A stretch of 64,000 nucleotides of DNA from Bacillus sp. FJAT-28004 (GTDB taxonomy: Bacteria; Bacillota; Bacilli; Paenibacillales; Paenibacillaceae), in contig NZ_LGHP01000002.1 of the NCBI RefSeq assembly GCF_001280845.1, forward strand, positions 441,038 to 505,037. Direction: 5' to 3'. Made by a program: the position numbers and the translations under genes. Below the pieces are notes generated by a model that searched no databases, was not told where the DNA came from, and was given only the letters and a program-made list of their open reading frames with translations. Position 1 is the first letter of the stretch; each line of letters begins with the position of its first letter. Shown here in pieces: positions 27,374 through 37,471 of this stretch.

Positions 27374-27532
27374 TTTTTAGCTCTATTTTGAACCCTACAT
27401 TTAGTCAAAATAGTGCATTGGCAAATTGGAATTATTCAACCATACTACATTTAGGAATCACTAACGCTTGTATTCCCTATCTAAGATCAGGAAAAAAGGG
27501 AGTCATGCTTATTAAAAGGAGGCTATTTATTC

Positions 27533-29191
27533 ATGTTATCCGTAATTGAAACGAAATGCGTCAGTTCGCTCGCTAAAGTGTTTCCGGATGAGGAACTAAT
27601 GGAAGAAACACTTTCTATAGCTTCCGCTTTTAAGAACGAGGTCTTCTCTTTTCAAGTCGCTTACCGCGCGCAGCATGTCTCCCGAGCCATAAGAGATTTA
27701 AACATTCAGATTGAAAGTGAGCTTTCGGATCAAATATCGGTTAGGTTAATAGGGCTGGTACCATCCGAATTGCCCTGTTATCCCGATCAGGATGAGCATA
27801 TCCTTCGATCGACGCCGGGATTATATCCCGATCCGTTATTTCCAATGGATTCGAATCGGGTTATGCATGCTGTTCCTAATCAGTGGCGCTCGATATGGAT
27901 AACGGTAGCGCTTAACGGTACGGTTATAGCTGGCAAATATCCGATTCGTATATTGTTCCAAGATGAATCAAATAACTTGTTATCCGAGCAAGTCGTTGAA
28001 CTCGAAATTCTGAACGCTGAATTGCCGAAGCAGAAATTGATTCACACGGAATGGTTTCATACAGACTGCATAGCAACTCATTATCGCGTGGATATGTTCA
28101 GTGAGGCGCATTGGGTCTTAATCGAAAAGTATGTAATGACGGCTGTTCAGCATGGTATGAATATGCTGTTGACGCCACTATTCACCCCTCCTCTCGATAC
28201 GAAAGAAGGGGGAGAGAGGCCGACGGTTCAGCTTATTGAGGTGGATAAGCAAGGAGAAAGCTATACTTTTGGATTTGAACGGTTGAGACAATGGATTGAC
28301 ATGGGGAACCGAAGCGGAATTGAATATTTTGAGTTTTCACATCTCTTTACACAGTGGGGAGCAAAACATGCTCCGAAGATTATGGCGACTGAGAACGGCG
28401 TGCTTACTCGGATTTTTGGTTGGGATACAGATGCAATGGGTGATAGCTATAAAGGGTTTCTAAGACAATTTTTGCCCGCGCTGGTTCGTTTTGTTGAGGA
28501 GAACAACTTAGAGAAACGAAGCTATTTCCATATCTCCGATGAGCCTGGATTAGAGCATTTGCCTTGGTATACAAGCGCTTATGAGATCATGAATGAGTAT
28601 GTGGGTCAATTCCCGATCATTGATGCGTTATCTGACTATACATTTTATGAACAGGGATTGGTATCCAATCCGATTCCAGCGAACAATCATATAGAGCCGT
28701 TTTTATCTAAAGGGACAGAAAATTTATGGACCTACTATTGCTGTGCCCAATACGAACAGGTATCTAATCGCTTTTTTTGTATGCCATCCGCACGAAACCG
28801 AATTATCGGTATGCAAATGTACAAATACAAGATAGCGGGTTTTTTACACTGGGGTTATAATTTCTGGTACTCGCAATTTTCAGTAGCTCCGATTGAGCCC
28901 TTCGAAACGACGGATGCAGGCTGCGCATTTCCATCAGGGGATTCGTATCTTGTTTATCCGGGAGAGGAAGGACCGATCGAGTCTATTCGTTTAAAAGTAT
29001 TTTACGAGGCACTGCAAGATATGCGGGCGCTAGAGTTGTTAGAAAGTCTTGTCGGGCGAGCGGAGACGGTAAGATTTTTAGAGGAAGGGCTTGCGGACGA
29101 GATTACATTTGATGTGTATCCAAGAGATCAGAAATGGCTGCAGTCTATTCGGGAGCGCTTGAATCAGACGATCAAATCATTGTTGAAATAA
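27533..29191 (+). CDS. DUF4091 (GH123-like) glycoside hydrolase
   Basis: A 552-residue protein with an N-terminal beta-sandwich followed by a TIM-barrel-like catalytic region. HTEWFHTDCIATHYRVDMFSEAHW, EYFEFSHLFTQWGAKHAPKI and the acidic pair in YFHISDEPG (about residue 340) match DUF4091 proteins, which are related to GH123 beta-N-acetylgalactosaminidases. FLHWGYNFWY is a typical C-terminal element. No signal peptide is seen, so it is probably cytoplasmic. AAAGGAGG lies 11 bases before ATG. It precedes a membrane regulator and an ABC sugar importer, suggesting a role in imported glycan breakdown. Confidence 0.85.
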   Translation: MLSVIETKCVSSLAKVFPDEELMEETLSIASAFKNEVFSFQVAYRAQHVSRAIRDLNIQIESELSDQISVRLIGLVPSELPCYPDQDEHILRSTPGLYPDPLFPMDSNRVMHAVPNQWRSIWITVALNGTVIAGKYPIRILFQDESNNLLSEQVVELEILNAELPKQKLIHTEWFHTDCIATHYRVDMFSEAHWVLIEKYVMTAVQHGMNMLLTPLFTPPLDTKEGGERPTVQLIEVDKQGESYTFGFERLRQWIDMGNRSGIEYFEFSHLFTQWGAKHAPKIMATENGVLTRIFGWDTDAMGDSYKGFLRQFLPALVRFVEENNLEKRSYFHISDEPGLEHLPWYTSAYEIMNEYVGQFPIIDALSDYTFYEQGLVSNPIPANNHIEPFLSKGTENLWTYYCCAQYEQVSNRFFCMPSARNRIIGMQMYKYKIAGFLHWGYNFWYSQFSVAPIEPFETTDAGCAFPSGDSYLVYPGEEGPIESIRLKVFYEALQDMRALELLESLVGRAETVRFLEEGLADEITFDVYPRDQKWLQSIRERLNQTIKSLLK

Positions 29192-29612
29192 AAATAAGAT
29201 GCACTATATCCAAGTGGTTGCGTGCTCTTGGGTATGGTGTTTTTTATAGGATAATCATTGGCTAGCAGTTGTTGTGTTCATAACGGGAGGCAGCCGACTG
29301 CTGTTAGGCGAAAATAATGCATGAAGTTGAAAACGGTTTATTGATCTTATTAGCGATGTCGCCTAAAATAAATAAAACCAAACTCGCGCGGCCTGCACAC
29401 AAGAAGAGGGCATAGCTCCCTAGGAGACCGTCATGCCTCGATACGGAATCGGTATCGGGGCTTCTTCGGTTTACATCACCCGGGAAATAAATACAGCTTG
29501 TCTGAACACGAAAGTTTGTATAGTTCGTCTGATAGCTTTGAAATATCAGGTAAACGGCGGCTGCTGATCCACAGAGAACAGCGCCAATCATCCCGGAAAC
29601 GAGTGAGGGCTA
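29192..29612 (+). other. 421-base intergenic leader with hairpins
   Basis: A GU-containing hairpin just after 29200 (CACTATATCCAAG with CTTGGGTATGGTG, then a T run) probably ends the DUF4091 gene. At 29280-29308, TAACGGGAGGCAGCC...CTGTTAGGC resembles the AACGGG repeat only loosely. An inverted repeat at about 29432-29462 (GCCTCGATAC-GG with CC-GTATCGGGGC-type pairing) lies in the leader of the membrane regulator. No known riboswitch pattern was recognised. Confidence 0.45.
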
Positions 29613-29615
29613 ATG

Positions 29616-31853
29616 ATGAGCAAATCATGGTTTAATCGGCTGCTGCTTTCCTATATGCCGATATTTATTATCGTAGTCACCTTCACCTTTTTCGTATTTT
29701 TTCAATTAATTAGTGAGCAGGGTCGGAAAGAGGCTATCAATGCCAATAGCATGTTGTCTTTGCAAGCGATGAGGCTAATAGATACGTCCTTAAGAGCTGT
29801 CGATAATATGGTGATGAAGGAATCGATTAACAACAAGTCGATAATCGATTTTTTCAACAGCAAGGAGGACGGTGATCCTTATATTAACATTAGCGCCGTC
29901 ATGAAAATGAAAGATATGATTTCTTATTATCCTATCATCGATTCTGTCTATCTGGTCCGTTACGATGATCAGGTTGTGCTGAGTAACGCAACAAACGGAC
30001 ATATTGACACTTATCCGGACAAAGCATTTATTGAGCAATATCGAAATACGACATCTCAAAAATGGACAAACATGCGAACATTTCAGCAATTTACTGTCTT
30101 GGAAGGAAAGAAGGTAGTCAGTCTCGTGAGAGGCGCTCCATTCATGACAAGCGAGAAAGGAATGATCGTTGTGAATGTGGCAACGGATTCTTTGGAGCGT
30201 TTAGTTCATGAGCTTTACAATTCGGAAGTCAGCTTCATTCGGATCAAAGACGGAGCGGGCAATGAACTTCTCAAAGGGGAAGAACCTGTAGATTCCATGC
30301 GCATATATGCAGATTATAAGTCGAGCTATTCGAATTGGTCTTATATAAGCGGTTTTGTGCAAGGTACGTTCATCCAAACGGTATCCTTGCTTTATAACGT
30401 ATGGTTTGTGATCGGAATCCTGATGATTATCGCAGGTCTCATATGGATGATTTATATATCAAGGCGAAATGCGAAACCTGTTGAACAGATTGTCTCACGC
30501 TTTAGCGGGTATAAGCTGGCACTTGCTGGAGGAGTTATGAAAGCCGGACCAGGAAGAATTAATGAATTTGTGTTTATAGAATCTGCTCTCGATAATTTAA
30601 CGGAGCAAGCAAGGCAATATCAGCAGCAATATAAGGAGGATCTTCATTTACGGACGCGCAACCTGTTCCATCAGCTTATTGAAGCTGGAACGGAGCTTAC
30701 GCTGGGGGATTGGCGGCGCGAAGCGGAGCGGCTGCAGCTTCCTGCACCTGCGGATCGTCATTCGCTTATCGTCTTGGAGCTTGATAAGTACGGAGATTTT
30801 TGCAGCAGTTATTCGCGTCACGATCAAAATTTACTGAAGTTTGCTATGCGAAGCATTACCCATGAGCAGTCTTCACGTTTTGGATACGAATGCTGGGCAG
30901 AATGGACAGCTTCATCACGTCTCAGTGTTATTTTATTCGCAAGCAGCGAGGGTGTTGAAGCCCAAATCGTTGTACAGCTCTGTGATAGCATTCGAGCTTG
31001 GATTGAGCAGAACATGAAATTTACGATAAGCATTGGGATCGGGAATCCTGCCTTACAGCTCTCCGAAATCCCCCAATCATTTCAGCAAGCATTGGAAGCG
31101 CTAAATTATAAGATGGTGCTGGGCGAAAACCGCCTCATTACGCGTGAGGATGTGATGAGCCAGGGCCAAGTTGAAGTATACGCTTATCTTGGAATGATTA
31201 GAGCTGCTGTTTATGACTTCCGCAAATCGGAAAAAAGTTGGAGAAACCAGTTGGACGATTTGTTCAACCAGATGAAGCAAGGCTTGTTGACTAAGGACGA
31301 GATTATGAATGTGATTAATTATCTGATCTATAGTCTGGGGCGCGAATTGTCGGGACTTGGTAAAGAAACCCAGTTAGTGTGGGAAACTGAGGCTCTGCCG
31401 GTCTTGATCGACAAATTGGATAAATGCCATTCACTGGAAGATATGCATGAAGCAATAATCGGCAAAATGATAGAGCTTGAAGACACGCTCGCAGACATGC
31501 GTTATAACGGTCAGCATGCTGGAATTATTAAAGAAATGCGGAGAGTTATTGAGATGGAATATGTAAATCCGAATATGTCACTTGAATATTTAAGTGAGAA
31601 ATTCGATATTAATGCGAAATATGTGAGCAAGCTGTTCAAGGAAACAACAGGACAGAAGTTTATAGATTTCTTAATCGATATTCGCTTGAATGAAGCGAAG
31701 AGACTTCTAATAGAGACACGGAGGACGGTGCAGGATATCGCTGAAGTGGTTGGATACACAAGTGCGATATCGTTTACGAGAGTGTTCAAAAAGGTCGTCG
31801 GTTGCTCACCGGGCGAATACCGTTCAGAGACGCTGAAGCAGCAAAATGGCTAA
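29616..31853 (+). CDS. membrane-anchored AraC-family regulator (YesN/sensor type)
   Basis: One-component transmembrane regulator of about 745 residues. An N-terminal helix (residues about 8-30, LLLSYMPIFIIVVTFTFFVFF) and a second helix (about 260-285) bracket an extracytoplasmic sensor domain. The cytoplasmic part ends in an AraC HTH pair (MSLEYLSEKFDINAKYVSKLFKETTGQKFIDFLIDIRL, then AEVVGYTSAISFTRVFKKVVGCSPGEYR). Such proteins are common beside LplABC-type importers in Paenibacillus and sense extracellular sugars. ATG codons occur at 29613 and 29616; the second has the better spacing from TGAGGG. Confidence 0.9.
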   Translation: MSKSWFNRLLLSYMPIFIIVVTFTFFVFFQLISEQGRKEAINANSMLSLQAMRLIDTSLRAVDNMVMKESINNKSIIDFFNSKEDGDPYINISAVMKMKDMISYYPIIDSVYLVRYDDQVVLSNATNGHIDTYPDKAFIEQYRNTTSQKWTNMRTFQQFTVLEGKKVVSLVRGAPFMTSEKGMIVVNVATDSLERLVHELYNSEVSFIRIKDGAGNELLKGEEPVDSMRIYADYKSSYSNWSYISGFVQGTFIQTVSLLYNVWFVIGILMIIAGLIWMIYISRRNAKPVEQIVSRFSGYKLALAGGVMKAGPGRINEFVFIESALDNLTEQARQYQQQYKEDLHLRTRNLFHQLIEAGTELTLGDWRREAERLQLPAPADRHSLIVLELDKYGDFCSSYSRHDQNLLKFAMRSITHEQSSRFGYECWAEWTASSRLSVILFASSEGVEAQIVVQLCDSIRAWIEQNMKFTISIGIGNPALQLSEIPQSFQQALEALNYKMVLGENRLITREDVMSQGQVEVYAYLGMIRAAVYDFRKSEKSWRNQLDDLFNQMKQGLLTKDEIMNVINYLIYSLGRELSGLGKETQLVWETEALPVLIDKLDKCHSLEDMHEAIIGKMIELEDTLADMRYNGQHAGIIKEMRRVIEMEYVNPNMSLEYLSEKFDINAKYVSKLFKETTGQKFIDFLIDIRLNEAKRLLIETRRTVQDIAEVVGYTSAISFTRVFKKVVGCSPGEYRSETLKQQNG

Positions 31854-31926
31854 ACAAAGACGGCGTTGAAAATGGTTAAGCTCAAGAATTATGTTAGTTC
31901 TTTTATATGGAATGGTTGCGAAAGTG

Positions 31927-31963
31927 ACGGCAGCACCGAGAATATAAGGTGCTGCCGTTTCTT
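31927..31963. terminator. terminator hairpin
   Basis: ACGGCAGCACC (31927-31937) and GGTGCTGCCGT (31948-31958) pair perfectly, followed by TTCTTG. It separates the regulator from the ABC operon. Confidence 0.75.
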
Positions 31964-32089
31964 GTGGAGTGGTGATGCGAAAAAGGTTAAGCGAGCAATT
32001 AATGTATCTTGTTACATGGCGAGTGCAGCTTATAAAATGAACACATGAAAGCGTAATCACAAATGAGACTGTTAAAAGGAGGCTAGCCC

Positions 32090-33049
32090 TTGTCCAAACT
32101 TAATCATGGCTCCGTTTCGGTGCCCCTTGCACACACAGCAAGACGTTATGCGCCTCTGCGCAAAATGGCTCGCCACTGGCAATTGTATTTCGTCATATTA
32201 TTGCCAATTGCCTACCTCATTATATTCAAATATGTACCTATGGCTGGCATCATGATCGCGTTCAAAGACTACAACGTCATCAAAGGTATCTTTGGAAGCG
32301 ATTGGGTCGGACTAAAATACTTTAATCAGTTTTTCGATTCTCCAAATTTCTGGCTGTATATGAAAAATACGCTCGGCATTAGCCTTTATGGCTTGCTAGT
32401 CGGCTTCCCAGCTCCTATCATTTTGGCGCTTGCTCTCAACGAAGTACGCAATGGTCTGTTCAAGAAAAGCGTACAGCTGATCTCTTATGCGCCTTACTTC
32501 ATTTCGACGGTCATTATGGTATCGATAATAATCGTCAATTTGACCCCAAACGTAGGCATCGTAAGCAAGCTGTTCCAGATGCTCGGCGTGGAAAATACAA
32601 ATTTTATGGGTATTCCTTCCTTTTTTAAATCTATCTATGTCTGGTCAGATGTATGGCAGCATACTGGCTACGGGGCGATTATCTATATTGCTGCATTAGC
32701 GGGCGTCAATCCTGAGCTGTATGAAGCGGCCAAGGTCGATGGCGCATCTAGAATTCAGAAAATTATCAATGTAGATATTCCTAGTCTAATTCCGGTATCC
32801 GTCATTCTTCTTATTCTTAATCTAGGAAATCTAATGAAGCTGGGATTCGAGAAAATCTATTTGATGCAAAATCCGCTCAATCTTGCGACCTCAGAAGTCA
32901 TTTCTACTTATGTATATAAAGTGGGCTTGCTTGGTTCGAGCTTCAGCTTCTCTGCGGCAATCGGCGTCTTTAACTCGGTTATTAATCTAACATTGCTCAT
33001 AGTCGTTAACTATATCGCTAGAAAAATTTCTAATAATAGTTTGTGGTAG
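32090..33049 (+). CDS. ABC sugar transporter permease, LplB type
   Basis: A 319-residue integral membrane permease with six hydrophobic helices, beginning with a cytoplasmic stretch and then YFVILLPIAYLIIFKYVPMAGIMIAFKDYN, the LplB hallmark. The EAA loop reads NPELYEAAKVDGASRIQKIINVDIPSL. The start is TTG at 32090, eight bases after AAGGAGG. With the next two genes it forms an importer for complex sugars; the ATPase (MsmX-like) is typically encoded elsewhere and is not in this window. Confidence 0.93.
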   Translation: MSKLNHGSVSVPLAHTARRYAPLRKMARHWQLYFVILLPIAYLIIFKYVPMAGIMIAFKDYNVIKGIFGSDWVGLKYFNQFFDSPNFWLYMKNTLGISLYGLLVGFPAPIILALALNEVRNGLFKKSVQLISYAPYFISTVIMVSIIIVNLTPNVGIVSKLFQMLGVENTNFMGIPSFFKSIYVWSDVWQHTGYGAIIYIAALAGVNPELYEAAKVDGASRIQKIINVDIPSLIPVSVILLILNLGNLMKLGFEKIYLMQNPLNLATSEVISTYVYKVGLLGSSFSFSAAIGVFNSVINLTLLIVVNYIARKISNNSLW

Positions 33050-33071
33050 CGAAGATAAGAGAGGAGAACTT

Positions 33072-33971
33072 ATGGCAAAAAAAATATCCATTCGAGAATC
33101 AAACGGTGACCGCGTATTCATGGCATTCATTTATGCCTTTCTGACCGTCGTCCTATTAGTCGTGCTTCTGCCGCTTCTCTACATTTTAAGCTCATCCTTT
33201 AGTTCGCCGCAGGCTGTCGTTTCCGGCAAGGTATGGCTGTTCCCGGTGCAATTCACACTCGATGGCTATAAGGCTGTTTTTAACAATCCGCAGATTGGTA
33301 CCGGATTTATGAATTCATTGTTTTACACGGTTTCCGGAACGATCATTAACGTTGTTCTGACGGTAATGCTTGCATATCCGTTAGCGAGGAAAACTTTTTA
33401 TGGAAGAAATTTTTTCATGGTTCTTCTTGTTATAACGATGATGTTTGAGGGCGGGCTGATTCCGTATTATTTGGTCGTAAAAGAATTACATCTATTGGAT
33501 ACACGGTGGGCTATGATTTTGCCAGGCGCTCTTGCCGTATTTCAAGTCATCATAGCGCGAACCTTCTTCCAGACGAGCATTCCTGAGGAGCTGGCTGAGG
33601 CGGCTGATTTGGATGGCTGCAGTGATATTCGTTTTATTTTCAGCATCGTACTCCCGCTGTCCAAACCCATCTTGGCCGTCATGATGCTGATGTACGCGGT
33701 AGGACATTGGAATGCGTATTTCGAAGCGCTCATATTTCTGCGATCTCCAGACTTGTTCCCTTTGCAGATCGTATTGCGCAATGTGCTTATTCTAAACACG
33801 GTGGACGCGTCGATGATCTCCAATGCGAATCAGATGCTGGCTCAGCAGGGATTAAAGGATTTGTTGAAATATTCATTGATTGTTGTTGCCAGCGGACCTG
33901 TGCTCCTGATCTATCCATTTGTTCAGAAGTATTTTGTGAAAGGTGTCATGATCGGTTCTTTGAAGGGATGA
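33072..33971 (+). CDS. ABC sugar transporter permease, LplC type
   Basis: A 299-residue permease with six helices and the EAA loop ELAEAADLDGCSDIRFIFSIVLPLSKPILAVM. It begins 22 bases after LplB and ends SLKG, as usual for the LplC subfamily. It is a partner of the LplB-type permease in the membrane. Confidence 0.93.
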   Translation: MAKKISIRESNGDRVFMAFIYAFLTVVLLVVLLPLLYILSSSFSSPQAVVSGKVWLFPVQFTLDGYKAVFNNPQIGTGFMNSLFYTVSGTIINVVLTVMLAYPLARKTFYGRNFFMVLLVITMMFEGGLIPYYLVVKELHLLDTRWAMILPGALAVFQVIIARTFFQTSIPEELAEAADLDGCSDIRFIFSIVLPLSKPILAVMMLMYAVGHWNAYFEALIFLRSPDLFPLQIVLRNVLILNTVDASMISNANQMLAQQGLKDLLKYSLIVVASGPVLLIYPFVQKYFVKGVMIGSLKG

Positions 33972-34096
33972 ACAACACAAAGTTTTTGGAGGGGGGATGG
34001 GTTGCCTTTGGGGCCGAGGCGGTCATTCAGATATAAGGATAGCTTCATGGTATGCTGCTAGGAATGACTAGGATATAACAAGGAGGAGTCGGTTTT

Positions 34097-35806
34097 ATGA
34101 GAAAAGGATGGAAAAAATCCAGTGCAATCTTAATGTGCGTCTTAATTAGCTGTGTTGTTATTCTAGCTGCTTGCAGCAAGGATACGGGGACATCTGGCAA
34201 TGGTAAAGTAGAGGAAACAGGACAGAAAGAGACAAATGCTGTGCAAGAGGATCTTTTTACAGCTGTTGGTACGTATCCCATTGTTAATAAACAGATGACG
34301 CTTAAGATGTTTGCTCCTCAGCTTCCTACAATCGAGAACATGGAGACGAATACGTACACGAAGTATTTGGAAGAGAAAACGAACATTAAGATTGCATGGG
34401 ATCTCGTCCCAAATAATGCCCTTGAGGACCGTAAACAGCTGATGCTCGCGAGCGGTGATTATCCGGAAGTCATTTTGCAAGCTAATCTGACGAGAGAAGA
34501 GCAAATGAAGTATGGAAAGCAGGGAGTATTCCTTCCTTTGAATGATTTGATTGATAAGTATGCCCCTAATATTAAAAAAGCGCTGGCAGATATTCCATAC
34601 ATGAAATCGTCGATTACAGCTCCAGACGGAAACATCTATGCTCTGCCACAAGTAAATGAATGCTACCACTGCGATAATGCTTTAAAGCTTTGGATTAACA
34701 AGGCTTGGCTTGACAAGCTCGGACTCCAGCTGCCTACAACAACAGAGGAGTTTTATCAAGTTATGAAGGCATTTAAGGAACAAGATCCGAACGGAAACGG
34801 AAAGAAAGATGAGCTGCCTCTAACGGGATCTGATGAGATGTGGGCTGGAAATATATCTGCTTACTTGATGAATGCCTTCATTGTCGATGATTACACCGAG
34901 AAAAATGCAGGCACATTCTTATCTGTCAAGGATAGCAAGGTCGATTTCGTAGCGAACAAGGTCGAATGGCGGCAAGGACTTGAATACTTGAATAAAATGT
35001 ACAAGGAAGGATTGATCGACCCGGCAGCCTTCACGCAAAATGCAGACGCTATTCAACAGCTGGCGAACCGCGAGCCGGATAACATTATGGGAGCTGTGAC
35101 GACCGCACTTATTAGCTATGGCTATAATATGACGGAAGCGCAGCCTCGGCACAAGGATTATGTGACGCTGCCTCCGCTGAAAGGACCAAATGGCGTTCAG
35201 CAGACGCTTAACTTCGCCGGCATTAGCAAATCACAATTTGCGATTACGAATAAGGCGACAGAAGAGCAGCAAATCGCTGCGATCAGGCTGGCTGATTATT
35301 TGTACACCGAGGAAGCGATCGTGCTGCAAGAGAATGGCCCTGAAGGCCAAGGCTGGCGCAAGGCAGAGGATGGCGAATTAGATATTGATGGCAAACAGGC
35401 TAAGTATGCCTCTATTCAACGGGAAAGCAAGCAAACGCATAACGATGGTTGGGAGCAAATCGGGCCTTCTCTCCGCACCTATGCGTACCGTTCCTCTTGG
35501 ATGGCGATCCAGGACACGCTCGCAGACGGCGGGTATGGAACACGTTTGAATACGGAATCCAAGAAATATGAGTCCTTCCATTCCAAAGAAATGTATCCGA
35601 ACGGCGTGTTCATCGCGCAGGAAGATGCGGAAATCGCAGCGCAGCTAAAAACGACGATTATCGATTATACGAAATCGAATATGGCGCAGTTTATTACGGG
35701 CTCCAAAGATATCAGCAAGGAATGGGATGCATATGTGAAAGGTTTTGATGGTCTGCAGCTTGGTAAGTACATTGAAATTTATCAAAATGCATTAGGTACC
35801 TCTTAA
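34097..35806 (+). CDS. extracellular solute-binding lipoprotein, LplA type
   Basis: A 569-residue substrate-binding protein. It has a lipoprotein signal peptide (basic N terminus MRKGWKK, hydrophobic core, lipobox LAAC with the cysteine near residue 27) and a large two-lobe family 1 binding domain. The TNIKIAWDLVPNNALEDRKQLMLASGDYPEVI region is characteristic. It captures an oligosaccharide for the two permeases upstream. AAGGAGG precedes the ATG. Confidence 0.92.
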   Translation: MRKGWKKSSAILMCVLISCVVILAACSKDTGTSGNGKVEETGQKETNAVQEDLFTAVGTYPIVNKQMTLKMFAPQLPTIENMETNTYTKYLEEKTNIKIAWDLVPNNALEDRKQLMLASGDYPEVILQANLTREEQMKYGKQGVFLPLNDLIDKYAPNIKKALADIPYMKSSITAPDGNIYALPQVNECYHCDNALKLWINKAWLDKLGLQLPTTTEEFYQVMKAFKEQDPNGNGKKDELPLTGSDEMWAGNISAYLMNAFIVDDYTEKNAGTFLSVKDSKVDFVANKVEWRQGLEYLNKMYKEGLIDPAAFTQNADAIQQLANREPDNIMGAVTTALISYGYNMTEAQPRHKDYVTLPPLKGPNGVQQTLNFAGISKSQFAITNKATEEQQIAAIRLADYLYTEEAIVLQENGPEGQGWRKAEDGELDIDGKQAKYASIQRESKQTHNDGWEQIGPSLRTYAYRSSWMAIQDTLADGGYGTRLNTESKKYESFHSKEMYPNGVFIAQEDAEIAAQLKTTIIDYTKSNMAQFITGSKDISKEWDAYVKGFDGLQLGKYIEIYQNALGTS

Positions 35807-35848
35807 AAAAACATAATGGAATAACCGATTCAAGGAGGACTTGCAACG

Positions 35849-37258
35849 ATGAGCGATCTGACAAGTGATAACTTACTAGAAGAGAATAATGAACAAGAGC
35901 TGCATGAAGGTGTACACAACTTCAGCAGCGAGCGCGAGTGGATACGTCCCGATAATCCGGTTACGCTGGAACGACTGGAATGGTTTAAGGATCAGAAGCT
36001 CGCACTGATGATGCACTGGGGACCATACTCTCAGCTTGGAGTCGTAGAGTCTTGGGCTCTAAGCGATGAGGATCAGGATTGGTCGCGTGAAGGCATTGAC
36101 TGGGAGCAGGATGGGGAAGCATTCAAGCGACAATATTTTGATTTAAACAAGACGTTTAATCCGATTCGCTTTCAGCCTGACGTATGGGCGGATTTGGCTG
36201 AAGAAGGAGGGTTTAAATACCTTATTTTTACGACGAAGCACCACGACGGCTTCTGCATGTGGGACACGAAAACGACGGATTACCGTATCACCGGCGACGA
36301 GACACCTTTTCATACGCATAAATATGCCGATATTTGCCGCCACGTATTTGATGCATTCCGGGCCAAAGGATTGTCTATCGCCGCTTATTACTCTAAAGCC
36401 GATTGGCACACGCCATACTACTGGGCGCCGGATATGGAGCGCAGTCTTACCAATACGAGGCGGGGGCCAACTTATGATCCGCAGGAGCATCCTGAGCTGT
36501 GGAACAAGTTTGTCGCGTTTACGCATGAGCAGATTACGGAATTATTGACACAGTATGGCCGAATTGATGTCCTATGGTTGGATGCGGGCTGGGTAAAGCC
36601 GCTCCGCAGCGGACAGGACATTCGTCTTGGCGATATTGTAGAGAAGGCTAGAGAGCAGCAGCCATGGCTGCTCTCGGCAGACCGCACGGTAGGAGGCCCA
36701 TATGAAAACTACGTCACTCCCGAGCAGACCATTCCGACCGAGGCGATGAACATACCTTGGGAGAGCTGCATTACGATGGGTACCTCCTTCTCTTTCCGAT
36801 ATGAAGATAAATATAAACCGACACGCCAAATCGTGAAGATTTTGCTTGAGGTCGTCGCAAAGGGCGGGAATCTGGCGTTAAATGTGGCTCCGCAGCCTGA
36901 TGGCAGGCTGCCGGAAGGCGCGATCCAGCGTATGAAAGAACTAGGCGCTTGGCTGAAGGTGAATGGAGAAGCCATTTATGGAACACGTATTTGCGCGCCC
37001 TATTATACAGGCAGTCTAGCTTTCACGCAAAAAGGTGATGCTGTCTATTGTTCCTGCCTATATCCATCAGCAGATACAATAGTTTCAGAGACGATCTTTA
37101 TTCCGTTTGATGGTGCTCTGGAATCGATCGAGCTGCTAGGTATGGAAGGCAAACTGAACTGGACACGCGAGGCTGATGGGATCTCCGTTCAACTGCCAAC
37201 AGCTGCAATCAAGGAATCGGCACCCATTGCGCATGTGTTTCGGATGTTGAGAAAATAA
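35849..37258 (+). CDS. alpha-L-fucosidase, GH29
   Basis: A 469-residue GH29 glycosidase. Typical segments are WFKDQKLALMMHWGPYS near the N terminus, YLIFTTKHHDGFCMWDTKTTDY (substrate-binding histidines) and the catalytic aspartate in IDVLWLDAGWV (about residue 247). Later NLALNVAPQPDGRLP precedes a small C-terminal beta domain. There is no signal peptide, so it acts in the cytoplasm on imported fucosylated oligosaccharide. It is the last gene of the importer operon, with CAAGGAGG upstream and a terminator after it. The proposed substrate of the locus is therefore a fucose-bearing glycan. Confidence 0.92.
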   Translation: MSDLTSDNLLEENNEQELHEGVHNFSSEREWIRPDNPVTLERLEWFKDQKLALMMHWGPYSQLGVVESWALSDEDQDWSREGIDWEQDGEAFKRQYFDLNKTFNPIRFQPDVWADLAEEGGFKYLIFTTKHHDGFCMWDTKTTDYRITGDETPFHTHKYADICRHVFDAFRAKGLSIAAYYSKADWHTPYYWAPDMERSLTNTRRGPTYDPQEHPELWNKFVAFTHEQITELLTQYGRIDVLWLDAGWVKPLRSGQDIRLGDIVEKAREQQPWLLSADRTVGGPYENYVTPEQTIPTEAMNIPWESCITMGTSFSFRYEDKYKPTRQIVKILLEVVAKGGNLALNVAPQPDGRLPEGAIQRMKELGAWLKVNGEAIYGTRICAPYYTGSLAFTQKGDAVYCSCLYPSADTIVSETIFIPFDGALESIELLGMEGKLNWTREADGISVQLPTAAIKESAPIAHVFRMLRK

Positions 37259-37287
37259 CTTGAGGTCTTCTAATAAACAGTGATCCT

Positions 37288-37318
37288 AAGCATGTTGCAC
37301 CCAGCAACATGCTTTTCG
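37288..37318. terminator. terminator hairpin
   Basis: AAGCATGTTGC (37288-37298) and GCAACATGCTT (37304-37314) pair perfectly, followed by TT. It ends the importer/fucosidase operon. Confidence 0.75.
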
Positions 37319-37396
37319 CTTGTTGATTATCTTCAATCAAAAAAAGAAGGTGAATCAGAAAGAAATAGCAGTTATACTGAAGATTAACAAATGATC

Positions 37397-37450
37397 GGCG
37401 GCCGCTTCTCGGATTTATTTCCGGGAGGAGGTCGCCTAAAATTTTTTTTT
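37397..37450 (+). terminator. leader terminator just before the MATE-like gene
   Basis: A GC-rich stem of 16 positions (arms 37397-37412 and 37421-37436, 15 paired counting wobbles) is followed by TAAAA and nine T residues. The next gene starts only 22 bases later, leaving no room for a promoter. Transcripts entering that gene must read through it, which suggests attenuation. Confidence 0.7.
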
Positions 37451-37471
37451 GATATGGCAAGGAGAACAGCT

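Noticed and set aside
29192-29612. T-box or other riboswitch in the long leader of the membrane AraC regulator
   Set aside because: No T-box sequence, specifier-loop pattern or known aptamer consensus was found; only simple hairpins.
37391-37471. 27-residue upstream extension of the MATE-like protein
   Set aside because: It would be translated from the stem of a strong terminator and lacks a ribosome site; ATG 37472 has AAGGAG at good spacing.
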